A DNA stretch of 64,000 nt from Burkholderia latens (GCF_001718795.1 NZ_CP013438.1:434001-498000), one strand, 5' to 3'. Shown: positions 27,036-38,956, counted from the first letter of the stretch. Notes: generated from the letters alone by a model not told the origin. Numbers and translations: made by a program.

Positions 27036-27497
27036 ATGACCCGATCGAACGCCGACCACAACCCGCAAGCCGGCCACCCGCCGTGGATGGCCGTCGCGCT
27101 GGCCGAACTGGGCATCCGCCGTTTCCCGCCCGGCAGCATCAATCCGCGCATCGTCGAATACAACAACCAAACGAACCTCGCCGGGTACGACGACAAGATT
27201 TCGTGGTGCTCGTCGTTCGTCAACTGGTGCATGACGCACGCGGGCATTCGCGGCACCGGTTCCGCGCTCGCGCGCTCGTGGCTCGCTTGGGGCCGCCCGC
27301 TGGAACAGCCGGTGTACGGCTGCATCGCGATCCTGACGCGCGACGATCCGGCGAGCTGGAAGGGCCACGTCGGCTTCTACCTGCGTCACGACGACCGGCA
27401 CGTGCACCTGTTCGGCGGCAATCAGCTCGAAGAAGTGCGCGAGCTCGCGTATCCGCTGCACGAAGTGATCGGCTACCGGTGGCCCGATGCGGGCTGA
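27036..27497 (+). CDS. TIGR02594-like protein, CHAP/NlpC-type amidase fold
   Basis: A 153-residue protein. WCSSFVNWCMTHAGIRGTGS gives a nucleophile-type cysteine in a helix, and KGHVGFYLRHDDRHVHLFGG gives the histidine, the order seen in NlpC/P60 and CHAP peptidoglycan amidases and in the TIGR02594 family. No signal peptide is visible, so it may be cytoplasmic, an unconventional secretion substrate or a phage-derived enzyme. It follows glmS by 116 bp on the same strand; linkage to the polysaccharide genes is uncertain. Confidence 0.78.
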   Translation: MTRSNADHNPQAGHPPWMAVALAELGIRRFPPGSINPRIVEYNNQTNLAGYDDKISWCSSFVNWCMTHAGIRGTGSALARSWLAWGRPLEQPVYGCIAILTRDDPASWKGHVGFYLRHDDRHVHLFGGNQLEEVRELAYPLHEVIGYRWPDAG

Positions 27498-27514
27498 ACG
27501 CGGCGCATGACGCA

Positions 27515-27540
27515 GCCGGTGCGCGGTAGCTCGCACCGGC
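27515..27540. terminator. Hairpin between convergent genes
   Basis: GCCGGTGCG (27515-27523) and CGCACCGGC (27532-27540) form a perfect 9-bp stem with an 8-base loop, 17 bp after the amidase stop and before the end of the convergent efflux operon. There is no T-run. Confidence 0.55.
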
Positions 27541-27587
27541 CCGATCCCCGCGCGTTCGCCGGGGCCGCAGCCCGGGGGCGGCGGCCG

Positions 27588-29042
27588 TCAGTGTGCTCCG
27601 CCGGCGCCCGCGACCGCCACGGCCTCCGTCTCGCTCCCGCCCGCCGTGTCGTTGCGGCTCCACCCGCCGCCAAGCGACCGATACAGCGCGACCGCCGCCA
27701 GCGCATGCTCGCGCCTGACCTGATTGAGCGCGTCCGAATCGCGCAGGTACACCTCCTGCGCGGACAGTACGTCAAGGAAATCCGTCGCGCCGCCCTTGTA
27801 CAACTGGTTCGCGAGCCCGAGCGCCTTGTCCGACGCCGCGAGCGCATCGCCGAGCCGCCGCGTGGCCTCGTCGCTGCTGACGAGGTTCGCACGCGCATCC
27901 TCGACTTCCCGCAGTGCCTGCAGCATCGTCTGCCGCAAGCCGAGTTCCGACTCGCGCATCCGGCTCTCGCTCTGTGCGATGTCGGCCGTGATGCGCCCCG
28001 CATTGAAGATCGGACTCGTCGCGCTCAGCGCCGCGCTGAACAGGTTGTCGGTCAGCGTCGGCAAACCGAGGTACGACGCGGCCAGAATCCCGTCCGTCAG
28101 ATTCAGCGAGAACTTCGGATACCGCTCTGCCTTCGCGACGCCGACCTGCGCCGCCCGCCGCTCGACTTGCGCATACGCGGCGAGCACGTCCGGCCGGCGC
28201 AGCAGCGCCTGTGACGGCAACGTACGCGGCGAGCCGGCCGGCGGTGCCGGAATCGCACCACCCTGCGCGAGCACGAGCCGGTCGACCGATTCGGGCGTGC
28301 GGCCCGAATACACGGCGATCAGGTTCAGCTGATGCGCGATCTGCGCCTGCGTCGGCGGAATCCGCGCTTCGAGCGCGTCGAGCTGGTTCTGTGCGCGCGT
28401 GACGTCGAGCTCCGTCGACAGCCCGAACGCCTGCCGCTTGCGCGTCAGCTCGAGCGCATGCCGGCGGATCGCCGCGTTGTCCTGCAGGATCTTGAGTTCC
28501 TGCTGCGCCCAGCGCAGGTCCACATACGCGGACGCCGCATCGGCCGCAAGTGCGAGCCGCATCGCGTCTTCCGCATGCTTTTCCCCGACCAGCCCCGCCT
28601 GCGCGGCCAGCAGGTCGAGCCGTTCGCCACCGAACACGTCCGGCGACCAGCTCAGTGCCAGCCCCGCACCGGCCTGTCGCACATAGCCGAGCGGCGGCGG
28701 CGTGTTCTGGCGCGCGTCGGCCGCATGCGCGGTCGCGTCGAGTTCGGGCAGCAGCACCGCGCGCTTCTGTACGGTCAGCGCCTGTGCCTGCTTCACGCGT
28801 TCGGCGGCAGCCTGCAGATCGAGATTGCCGTCGAGCACGGTCGCGATCAGCCGGTCGAGCACCGGATCGTCGAACCGCGCCCACCACGCGGCGGCGTCGA
28901 TGTCCGCGCGCGGCACGTCGGTGTCCCACGCGGCGGGCGCGAGCGATTGGACGGAATCGGGCAGTGCCGGATGCTGTGCGGGCTGCACCGCGCACCCGGC
29001 GGCGAATGCGCTGACGGCCAGCGCGACGAGTAGCTTTTTCAT
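27588..29042 (-). CDS. Outer-membrane efflux lipoprotein (OprM/NodT family)
   Basis: A 484-residue outer-membrane factor. The signal peptide MKKLLVALAVSAFAAGCAVQ ends in a lipobox, with Cys17 lipidated. Two repeats of the TolC-type domain follow, with long helices such as AAAERVKQAQALTVQKRA and the C-terminal ANQLYKGGATDFLDVLSAQ. It would form the trimeric exit duct for the EmrAB-like pump encoded immediately upstream on the same strand (16-bp gap). It is the last gene of the operon. Confidence 0.93.
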   Translation of the reverse strand: MKKLLVALAVSAFAAGCAVQPAQHPALPDSVQSLAPAAWDTDVPRADIDAAAWWARFDDPVLDRLIATVLDGNLDLQAAAERVKQAQALTVQKRAVLLPELDATAHAADARQNTPPPLGYVRQAGAGLALSWSPDVFGGERLDLLAAQAGLVGEKHAEDAMRLALAADAASAYVDLRWAQQELKILQDNAAIRRHALELTRKRQAFGLSTELDVTRAQNQLDALEARIPPTQAQIAHQLNLIAVYSGRTPESVDRLVLAQGGAIPAPPAGSPRTLPSQALLRRPDVLAAYAQVERRAAQVGVAKAERYPKFSLNLTDGILAASYLGLPTLTDNLFSAALSATSPIFNAGRITADIAQSESRMRESELGLRQTMLQALREVEDARANLVSSDEATRRLGDALAASDKALGLANQLYKGGATDFLDVLSAQEVYLRDSDALNQVRREHALAAVALYRSLGGGWSRNDTAGGSETEAVAVAGAGGAH

Positions 29043-29058
29043 GATGATGACCTTCGCT

Positions 29059-30633
29059 TCAGTGTGCGTCCGGCGGCGGCGCGTTGAGGTTGATCGGGCG
29101 TGAAAACGCGACGGCGACGAGCGCGACGACGAAGCACAGCGACAGCGCGTAGTACGCATCGGCGAAGGTCAGTGTCAGCGCTTCGCGATAGATCAGGCGG
29201 TGCAGGTTCGCGAGGCCGGCCTGCGCGGTGTCGAGCGTATTGCCGGCGACGGCGCCCCAGTACGCGGCCTGGCGATCGAGCAGCGACGCGACCTGCGGCT
29301 CCCCGGCGCTCACGTGCTCGTTCAGGCGCAGATAGTGGAAGTTCACGCGGTCGTTGAGCATCGTCGCGCTCACTGCGATGCCGATCGCGCCGCCGAGGTT
29401 GCGCATCAGGTTGAACAGGCCGCTCGCCGATTTCAGCCGCGACTGCGGCAGCGAGCCGAGCGCCATCGTCACGATCGGCGGCACGCTGAACTGCTGGCCG
29501 ATGCCGCGCAGCGCCTGCGGCAGCAGCAGTTCGCGCCAGCCCCAGTCGTGCGTGATCGGCGTGTAAAGATAACAGCCGAGTCCGAAGCAGATCAGCCCGA
29601 ACACGAGCAGCGCGCGCATGCTGAAGTGGCGCGCGGCGAACGCATACGCGCACAGCGCGATCAGCTGAAACGCGCCCACCGACAGCAGCGCGATGCCGAT
29701 CTGCAGCGAGCTGAATGCGCGCACCTGCGCAAGAAAGAGCGGTGTGAGGAACACCGTCACGAAAATCCCGATGCCCGTCACGAACGAAAGCAGGCTGCCG
29801 ATCCCGAAGTTGCGCACGACCAGCGCGCGCAGGTCGACGATCGGATCGTCGGCGGTCAATGCGTGCACGACGAACAGGACGCCGCAGATCGCGGATATCC
29901 ACGCGCAAAAGACGATCACGTCGTCGCTGAACCAGTTCTTGCGCGGGCCTTCCTCCAGCACGTATTCGAGGCAGCCGAGAAAGCCGGACATCAGCGCGAT
30001 GCCGAGATAGTCGCCGCGCTTGACGAGGCTCGGGTCCGGCTCGTCGATGTGCACGTAGCGCGGCACGAGCACGGCCACGACGATGCCCGGCAGCAGGTTC
30101 AGGTAGAACAGCCAGTGCCATGACCATTGATCGGTGATCCAGCCGCCGATCACCGGCCCGATCGCCGGTGCGAGCGACGCGAGCGCGCCGATCGTCGTCG
30201 ACGCGATCAGCCGCTGCTTGCCCGGGAACAGCACGAACGCAGTCGTGAACACGGTCGGGATCATCGCCGCGCCGAGCGCGCCCTGCAGCCCGCGGAACAG
30301 GATCATCGAGTTGATGTCCCACGCGAGCCCGCACAGCATGCTCGTGATCGTGAAGCCGACGGCCGACGCGACGAACAGCCAGCGCGTCGACATCACCTTC
30401 GACAACCAGCCCGACATCGGAATCACGATGATCTCGGCGATCAGGTAAGCCGTCTGCACCCACGACAGCTCGTCCTGGCTCGCAGACAGCCCGCCGCCGA
30501 TGTCGCGCAACGATGACGCGACGATCTGGATGTCCAGCGTCGCCATGAAGAAGCCGACGCACATCAGCGCGAACGCGAACACGCGCTGCTTCGTCGGTTG
30601 CGACGCGGGGTCGCCGGAAAACGCGGTGGTCAT
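29059..30633 (-). CDS. emrB: DHA2-family (EmrB-type) MFS drug exporter
   Basis: A 524-residue, 14-TM major facilitator. It shows the DHA2 motif TLDIQIVASSLRDIGGGLSA, PMSGWLSKVMSTRWLF (motif A) and the motif C region SLAPAIGPVIGGWI. It works with the membrane-fusion protein next door and the OprM-like duct to expel hydrophobic toxicants directly to the outside. Spacing to the neighbours is 13 and 16 bp, so the three are one transcript. Confidence 0.95.
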   Translation of the reverse strand: MTTAFSGDPASQPTKQRVFAFALMCVGFFMATLDIQIVASSLRDIGGGLSASQDELSWVQTAYLIAEIIVIPMSGWLSKVMSTRWLFVASAVGFTITSMLCGLAWDINSMILFRGLQGALGAAMIPTVFTTAFVLFPGKQRLIASTTIGALASLAPAIGPVIGGWITDQWSWHWLFYLNLLPGIVVAVLVPRYVHIDEPDPSLVKRGDYLGIALMSGFLGCLEYVLEEGPRKNWFSDDVIVFCAWISAICGVLFVVHALTADDPIVDLRALVVRNFGIGSLLSFVTGIGIFVTVFLTPLFLAQVRAFSSLQIGIALLSVGAFQLIALCAYAFAARHFSMRALLVFGLICFGLGCYLYTPITHDWGWRELLLPQALRGIGQQFSVPPIVTMALGSLPQSRLKSASGLFNLMRNLGGAIGIAVSATMLNDRVNFHYLRLNEHVSAGEPQVASLLDRQAAYWGAVAGNTLDTAQAGLANLHRLIYREALTLTFADAYYALSLCFVVALVAVAFSRPINLNAPPPDAH

Positions 30634-30646
30634 CGTCGGCTCCCGC

Positions 30647-31738
30647 TCAGTTCGCGTGGTCGGTATGCACGGTCACGACCGCGGACAGACCGGGGCGCAG
30701 CACGTGCTCGATCCCCGGCTGCGGATCGAGATGCACGCGCACCGGCACGCGCTGCACGATCTTCGTGAAGTTGCCGGTCGCGTTCTCGGGCGGCAGCACG
30801 CTGAAGGTGGCGCCGGTCGCGGGCGCGAGGCTGTCGACGCGGCCGTGCAGGCGCGTGCCCGATGCGTCGAGCGCGACGTCGACGCGATCGCCCGCGCGCA
30901 TCTTGCGCAGCTGGTCTTCCTTGAAGTTCGCATCGATCCACAGGCCCGCAGCCGGCACGACCGTCAGCAGCGGCACGCCGACGTTCGCGAGCATCCCGAC
31001 GCGGCCGGTGCGGTTGCCGACATAGCCGTCGACCGGCGAGCGGATCGTCGTGTACTCGACGTTCAACGCCGCGGCGCGTTGCGCGGCGAGCGCCGTGTTT
31101 ACGCGCGCCCGCGCATCGGCAAGCTGCGCGCCGAGCACGTCGAGCTGGCGCTTCGCCGCGAGCAGCGCGGCGTCGCTGCGCGCGACCGCCGCATCCGCTT
31201 TCGAATAGTCGGCGTCCGCACGTTCGACGATCTGGTTCGATACGGCGTCGGACTTGACGAGCTCCCGGTAGCGCACGCGGTCGGACGACGCACGCGCGAG
31301 TTCGGCCGCCGACGCGTTCTTGTCCGCCGCATGCTGGCCGATCACCGCATACTGCAACTGCTGCTTCGCTTCGAGTTCGGTCACCGCGGCGCGCGCGCTG
31401 TCGACTTCCGCGCTGGCCTGCGCCAGTTTCGCATCGTAGTCGCGCGCATCGAGCTGCACGAGCACGTCGCCGGCCTTCACGCGCTGGTTGTCGGTCACGA
31501 GAATCCGGTCGACGAAGCCGCTGACCTTCGGCGCGAGCACGGTCACGTCGCCGCCGACATACGCATCGTCGGTGCTTTCCTGGAAGCGCAGCACGAACAG
31601 CCAGTCGAGCGCCGCCGCCGCGACCGCGACGACGACGGCCGCCACCGCGATCCGCATCCATGGCACGCGGCGCCGTTGCGTCGCAGGCCGCTCGATTGTG
31701 GCTGCCTCGCGTGAGGCAGCGGTTGAGGTCGTTTCCAT
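30647..31738 (-). CDS. emrA: EmrA-type membrane fusion protein (HlyD family)
   Basis: A 363-residue periplasmic adaptor. It has one N-terminal TM helix (WMRIAVAAVVVAVAAAALDW), then the lipoyl half-motifs (TDDAYVGGDVTVLAPKVSG; later TIRSPVDGYVGNRTGRVGML) around a long alpha-hairpin (about residues 95-205). The start at 31738 places the TM helix at about residue 28; the longer open frame runs into the operator region. A MarR-type operator copy lies 10 bp upstream of the start. Confidence 0.94.
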   Translation of the reverse strand: METTSTAASREAATIERPATQRRRVPWMRIAVAAVVVAVAAAALDWLFVLRFQESTDDAYVGGDVTVLAPKVSGFVDRILVTDNQRVKAGDVLVQLDARDYDAKLAQASAEVDSARAAVTELEAKQQLQYAVIGQHAADKNASAAELARASSDRVRYRELVKSDAVSNQIVERADADYSKADAAVARSDAALLAAKRQLDVLGAQLADARARVNTALAAQRAAALNVEYTTIRSPVDGYVGNRTGRVGMLANVGVPLLTVVPAAGLWIDANFKEDQLRKMRAGDRVDVALDASGTRLHGRVDSLAPATGATFSVLPPENATGNFTKIVQRVPVRVHLDPQPGIEHVLRPGLSAVVTVHTDHAN

Positions 31739-31747
31739 CGAATCACC

Positions 31748-31764
31748 TATGTATATGCACTTAT
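31748..31764. promoter_or_regulatory. MarR-type operator copy 1 (before the efflux operon)
   Basis: TATGTATATGCACTTAT matches the motif found at 32231 and 33358 (pattern TRTGYATRTGCACWTRT, with one deviation near the right end). It lies between the MarR gene and emrA, where repressor binding would block the efflux promoter. Confidence 0.65.
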
Positions 31765-31802
31765 TGAGGCGATCGACGACACGTCGCCGATCGGGGAAGT
31801 CG

Positions 31803-32237
31803 TCAATCGCGTTCCGGCAGGTTGTGCGTGATCCGGAACAATTCGTCTCTGAGGCGGGCCGCGCGGGCCGGCCCGAACCGCTGCTCGAACGCTTGCTGCG
31901 CGGCGAGCCAGTGCACATGCGCGTCGGCGATCTTCGCTTCGCCGTGCGCGGTCAGCGCGAACGTCTGGCGGCGGCAGCGCGCCTCGATCCGGCCGGTCAC
32001 GAGCGCCGCGCCGATCAGCGGCTTGAGCGCGCGCAGCAGCGCGGTGCGTTCGATCACCAGCACCGCCGACAGCGTCGCCATCGTCAGGCCCGGGCGCTCG
32101 CGCAGCAGCGCGAGGATGCTGTACTGCGACGGCGTGACGCCCGCCTGCGACAGATAGCGCTCGTAGAACTGCGAAATCCGTCGCGCGGCTTGGCGCACCG
32201 CGAAGCAATCGTCATCGGTCAGCGTAGTGTTGTGCAT
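31803..32237 (-). CDS. MarR family repressor of the efflux operon
   Basis: A 144-residue winged-helix regulator. It shows GVTPSQYSILALLRERPGLT, the recognition region VLVIERTALLRALKPLIGAA and a wing with RCRRQTFALT. It is transcribed just before emrA-emrB-outer-membrane factor, as EmrR/MarR repressors commonly are. The ATG at 32235-32237 (complement) lies inside the palindromic operator copy 2, implying tight autoregulation. It is paralogous to the MarR protein at 33387. Confidence 0.9.
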   Translation of the reverse strand: MHNTTLTDDDCFAVRQAARRISQFYERYLSQAGVTPSQYSILALLRERPGLTMATLSAVLVIERTALLRALKPLIGAALVTGRIEARCRRQTFALTAHGEAKIADAHVHWLAAQQAFEQRFGPARAARLRDELFRITHNLPERD

Positions 32238-32247
32238 GTGCACATGT
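32231..32247. promoter_or_regulatory. MarR-type operator copy 2 (overlaps a MarR start codon)
   Basis: TGTGCATGTGCACATGT contains the perfect palindrome TGTGCA-TG-TGCACA (32231-32244) and overlaps the start codon of the MarR gene. It is the same motif as the copies at 31748 and 33358. Confidence 0.65.
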
Positions 32248-32344
32248 TAGGCGGCGCGACGGCGCGAAGCGAGCGGTGGCGCAGGATCAGATTGGTGTCG
32301 TGGCTGTACCAATCGACGGCCGGCCGGCGCGTGGACGCGCCGGA

Positions 32345-33265
32345 TTACGCGGCGGCCGGAACGGTCCCGCCTTCGCGGGCGGAGTAGGCGGCCGTGTAGT
32401 CGAGGAACGCCTTGACCTTCGCGGGCAGCAGCGCGCGGTTCGCGTAGGCGAGCTTGATCTCGACGAATGCATCGACGAGATCGGCGCCTTCGAGCAACTG
32501 CACGAGCGCGCCCGACGCGAGTTCGGCTTCGACGAGCGTCTTCGGCACGACGCCGATGCCGAAGTCGTGCATCACCATTTCGCGGTTGAAGACGGGGCTG
32601 TTTGACGAGATGTCGAAATCGAGCGGCACGGTGAGCGTGTCGCCGTCGACCCGGAACGACAGCGCGGGCCGCCGCAGCGACGGCGACATCGGCACGAACG
32701 CATGGCCGGCGAGCGCGGCCGGCGTGTCGGGGCGCGGATGCGTGCGCAGATACGCCGGCGTCGCGACGATCACGACCGGGATGCGTTCGATCAGCCGCAC
32801 GACGGTCGTCTCGCTCGTCAGCATGTAAGGCACGACGATGCCGATGTCGTAGCCTTCGCCGACGAGATCGACCGGGCGCTCGGTCAGCGTGACGTCGAGG
32901 CGCACCTTCGGATGCGCGGCCTTGAAGCCGGCGATCAGCGGAACGAGCCGGTTCAGCGCGGCCGTCGTGTGCGCGACGAGACGCAGCAGCCCTTCGGGCT
33001 CGCGCGTGTGCGACTGCGCCTGTGCTTCCAGCGAATCGAGTTCGTCGAGCACCGCTGCGCAGCGCTCGTAGATGCGCTCGGCGGTTTCCGTGAGCGACAC
33101 CTGACGCGTGGTCCGGTGCAGCAGGCGGCTGCCGAAGCGCGCCTCCAGGTCCGCAACCGCCCGCGACACGACGGGCCGCGCGAGGCCGTGCATGTCCGCC
33201 GCGCGCGTGAAGCTGCGCATTTCGACCACCGACCGGAAGATCCGCAACTTGTCGATGTAGTCCAT
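32345..33265 (-). CDS. LysR family transcriptional regulator
   Basis: A 306-residue LysR regulator of the CrgA/DsdC-like group. The N-terminal HTH contains FRSVVEMRSFTRAADMHGLA and RPVVSRAVADLEARFG. The effector domain includes GYDIGIVVPYM. Its gene is divergent from the second MarR gene (121-bp gap holding operator copy 3), and the efflux-linked MarR gene lies 107 bp downstream on the same strand. It might activate the efflux operon or serve an unrelated target. The start at 33265 is the one placing the HTH at the N-terminus. Confidence 0.9.
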   Translation of the reverse strand: MDYIDKLRIFRSVVEMRSFTRAADMHGLARPVVSRAVADLEARFGSRLLHRTTRQVSLTETAERIYERCAAVLDELDSLEAQAQSHTREPEGLLRLVAHTTAALNRLVPLIAGFKAAHPKVRLDVTLTERPVDLVGEGYDIGIVVPYMLTSETTVVRLIERIPVVIVATPAYLRTHPRPDTPAALAGHAFVPMSPSLRRPALSFRVDGDTLTVPLDFDISSNSPVFNREMVMHDFGIGVVPKTLVEAELASGALVQLLEGADLVDAFVEIKLAYANRALLPAKVKAFLDYTAAYSAREGGTVPAAA

Positions 33266-33357
33266 CTTCGTCTCCTCGATCCGATCGGGCGATTGCGGTG
33301 CGCCGGATGCCCGCGACGGCCCGCCGCGACCCGTTACGGGCGAGTGTACATTGACTT

Positions 33358-33374
33358 TATGCATATGCACATAT
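33358..33374. promoter_or_regulatory. MarR-type operator copy 3 (LysR/MarR divergent promoter)
   Basis: TATGCATATGCACATAT is the best copy of the 17-bp motif shared with 31748 and 32231. It lies 13 bp before the ATG of the second MarR gene and 92 bp before the LysR start. Confidence 0.65.
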
Positions 33375-33386
33375 AAATTGCCGGAC

Positions 33387-33815
33387 ATGAACGATACCCA
33401 GATCGCCCAAGCCTGCAATTGCCTCGCGCTGCGTCAGGCGGCGCGCTTCGTCACGCAGCTCTACGAGCGGCATCTGGCCCCGGTTGGCGTCACGCCCGCG
33501 CAGTTCTCGATCATGGCGAACCTGTCGCGCCGGCCCGGCCTCGTGATGAGCGAACTCGCCGATACGCTGGTGATGGACCGCACGACGCTGCTGCGCGCGC
33601 TCAAGCCGCTGCAGCGCGACGGATTCGTGGCGGCGACGGCGTCCGAGCACGACGCGCGCGCGCACGCGCTGAGTCTGACGAAACTCGGCGAGCGGACCTA
33701 CGCGCAGGCCAAAGTCGCATGGCAGGCCGCGCAGGACGAGTTCGAGACGCAGTTCGGCCGCAGCCGGGCCAAGGCGCTGCGCGATGAACTGTCGGGCGTG
33801 ACGGCGCTGCGCTAG
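33387..33815 (+). CDS. MarR family regulator, paralogue of the efflux MarR
   Basis: A 142-residue winged-helix protein closely resembling the MarR protein at 31803: both share LRQAAR, the YER-L-GVTP-Q-SI pattern, RPGL, RTxLLRALKPL and a C-terminal RAxxLRDEL. Two cysteines near the N-terminus (CNCLAL) might sense oxidants (inference). It is transcribed toward the aconitase-X genes 66 bp away, but its operator copy links it to the efflux regulon as well. Confidence 0.9.
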   Translation: MNDTQIAQACNCLALRQAARFVTQLYERHLAPVGVTPAQFSIMANLSRRPGLVMSELADTLVMDRTTLLRALKPLQRDGFVAATASEHDARAHALSLTKLGERTYAQAKVAWQAAQDEFETQFGRSRAKALRDELSGVTALR

Positions 33816-33881
33816 GCGCAACGCGCGCGGTAGTATCGCGAAAGCGATCCGGACCCACCGGACGAGACACGAGGAGCACCC

Positions 33882-35129
33882 ATGCTGCAGTTGAGCGAGC
33901 GCGACGACGCGATGTTGCGCGGCGCATTCGGCGACGGCGTCGCACGCGCGATGCGCATCGTCGCGCGCACGGCCGACGTGATGTCCGCGCCGCATCTGAT
34001 CGACATCACGTGCGCGCATATCGACGGCTGTCTTTATCACGGCCGGACGAGCCTTGACTTCGTCGAGTATTTCGTCGACACCGGCGCGCAGGTCGCGGTG
34101 CCCACCACGCTGAACGTCGGGTCGCTCGACCTGATCCATCCCGAGCTTTATCACGGCGACCGCGCGATTCAGCGCGACGCGCAGCGGCTGATGGATGCGC
34201 ACCTGCAGCTCGGTTGCGAATCGAGCTTCACGTGCGCGCCGTATCAGCTGAAGAATCGTCCGCGTGCCGGCGAGCAGATCGCATGGGCCGAATCCAATGC
34301 GATCGTGTTCGCCAACTCCGTGCTCGGCGCGCGCACCAGCCGCTACGGCGATTTTCTCGATCTGGCCGCCGCAATCACCGGCCGCGCGCCGTATGCGGGG
34401 CTGCACGTCGAAACGAATCGCGCGGCGCGGATCGTGTTCAACGCGCCGGATTTCGGCGACCGGCCGTCGCGCGACATTTATTTCGCAGCGCTCGGGCTGT
34501 TGGTCGGCCGTATCGCGGGCGCGGTCGTGCCCGCGATCGTCGGGCTGCCGCCGGATACCACGGAAGACGAACTGAAGGCGCTCGGCGCGGCCGCCGCGTC
34601 GAGCGGCGCCGTCGCGCTGTTCCACGCGGTGGGCGTCACGCCCGAGGCGCCGACGCTCGACGCCGCGCTGCACGGTCGCGCGGCCGAGCGCGTCGTCAAC
34701 GTCGCGCTCGCCGATCTGGACAACGTCCGCCGCACGCTGAACCACGGCGCGGCAGGCGACACGCTCGTCGCGGTCGCGCTCGGCACGCCGCACTTCTCGC
34801 TGGCCGAATTCCGTACGCTCGATGCGCTGCTCGACCAGTTCGACGGCAAGCCCAAGTGCGATTTCTACGTGAACACGAGCCGCTTCGTGCTGTGGGAGCT
34901 CGGCGAGCTCGGGCTTGCGGAGAAATTCGACGCGCGCGGTATCCAGATCGTCGTCGATACGTGCACGTACATCACGCCGGTGATGAAACAGCTGTCCGGC
35001 CTCGTGATGACCAATTCGGGGAAATGGGCGTCGTATGCGCCCGCGAACATCGGCGTCACGGTCGCTTACGGCAGCATGCGCGAGTGCGTGCGTTCCGCGT
35101 TCGAAGGAAAGGTGCGATTCGATGACTGA
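33882..35129 (+). CDS. Aconitase X (AcnX) catalytic large subunit
   Basis: A 415-residue protein of the aconitase X/DUF521 family, with HLIDITCAHIDGCLYHGRTS, the VPTTLNVGSLDLIHPELY block, GCESSFTCAPYQLKNRPRAG and TNSGKWASYAPANIGVTVAY. Bacterial two-subunit AcnX enzymes are known as cis-3-hydroxy-L-proline dehydratases; archaeal relatives act on phosphomevalonate. It starts behind an AGGAG and overlaps the small subunit by 8 bases. No other hydroxyproline gene is adjacent, so the substrate is inferred from family. Confidence 0.87.
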   Translation: MLQLSERDDAMLRGAFGDGVARAMRIVARTADVMSAPHLIDITCAHIDGCLYHGRTSLDFVEYFVDTGAQVAVPTTLNVGSLDLIHPELYHGDRAIQRDAQRLMDAHLQLGCESSFTCAPYQLKNRPRAGEQIAWAESNAIVFANSVLGARTSRYGDFLDLAAAITGRAPYAGLHVETNRAARIVFNAPDFGDRPSRDIYFAALGLLVGRIAGAVVPAIVGLPPDTTEDELKALGAAAASSGAVALFHAVGVTPEAPTLDAALHGRAAERVVNVALADLDNVRRTLNHGAAGDTLVAVALGTPHFSLAEFRTLDALLDQFDGKPKCDFYVNTSRFVLWELGELGLAEKFDARGIQIVVDTCTYITPVMKQLSGLVMTNSGKWASYAPANIGVTVAYGSMRECVRSAFEGKVRFDD

Positions 35130-35571
35130 CGCAACGATTCGGACACTGACGGGCGACACGCTCGTGCCGGGCGGCGCGTGCGCGCACACGATCGTCCTCG
35201 ACAAGCCGCTCAGCTTCTGGGGCGGCTACGACTCCGGCGCCGGACAGATCGTCGATCGCGGGCACCCGCAGGCCGGCGCGAGCCTCGCCGGCCGGATCAT
35301 GGTGATGCCGCACGCGAAGGGATCGAGTTCGAGCAGCAGCGTGCTCGCGGAAGCGGTGCGCAACGGCACGGGGCCGGTCGGGATCGTGCTGAAGGAGCGC
35401 GACCTGATCATTTCGATCGGCGCGATCGTCGCCGCCGAACTGTATGCGATCGCGGTGCCGGTCGTATGCGTGACGGATGCCGTGTATGACGCGATCGTCG
35501 CCGCGCGCGGCGACGTGCGGATCGATGCACGCGAAGGCGACGGCGGCGCGCGGATTTACGTCGGCAACTGA
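35122..35571 (+). CDS. Aconitase X swivel-domain small subunit (DUF126)
   Basis: A 149-residue partner of the AcnX large subunit. It carries the swivel-domain motif LSFWGGYDSGAGQIVDRGHP and MPHAKGSSSSSSVLAEAVR, where the Ser-rich loop binds the substrate carboxylate or iron in aconitases. The ATG at 35122 lies inside the end of the large-subunit gene, so translation is coupled. The stop at 35571 is ten bases from the end of the convergent AraC gene. Confidence 0.88.
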   Translation: MTDATIRTLTGDTLVPGGACAHTIVLDKPLSFWGGYDSGAGQIVDRGHPQAGASLAGRIMVMPHAKGSSSSSSVLAEAVRNGTGPVGIVLKERDLIISIGAIVAAELYAIAVPVVCVTDAVYDAIVAARGDVRIDAREGDGGARIYVGN

Positions 35572-35580
35572 CTGTCCGGC

Positions 35581-38772
<3,192 letters not shown>

Positions 38773-38956
38773 CGCGGTGCGGCTTCGGGTGTCGCGGCGG
38801 CGCGCGCGGCGCGATGGCCCGTGACGCGCGCTCCGACCATTGCCCGTTCGTACGACGTCGGCAGCATGACGCAACTGCGTGCGGCGTCGCCCTGCGGCGC
38901 GCCGACGCGATCCCGGCAGATTCCGGCAGATCGCGCCCGCTCCTTGCCGGCGTGCA

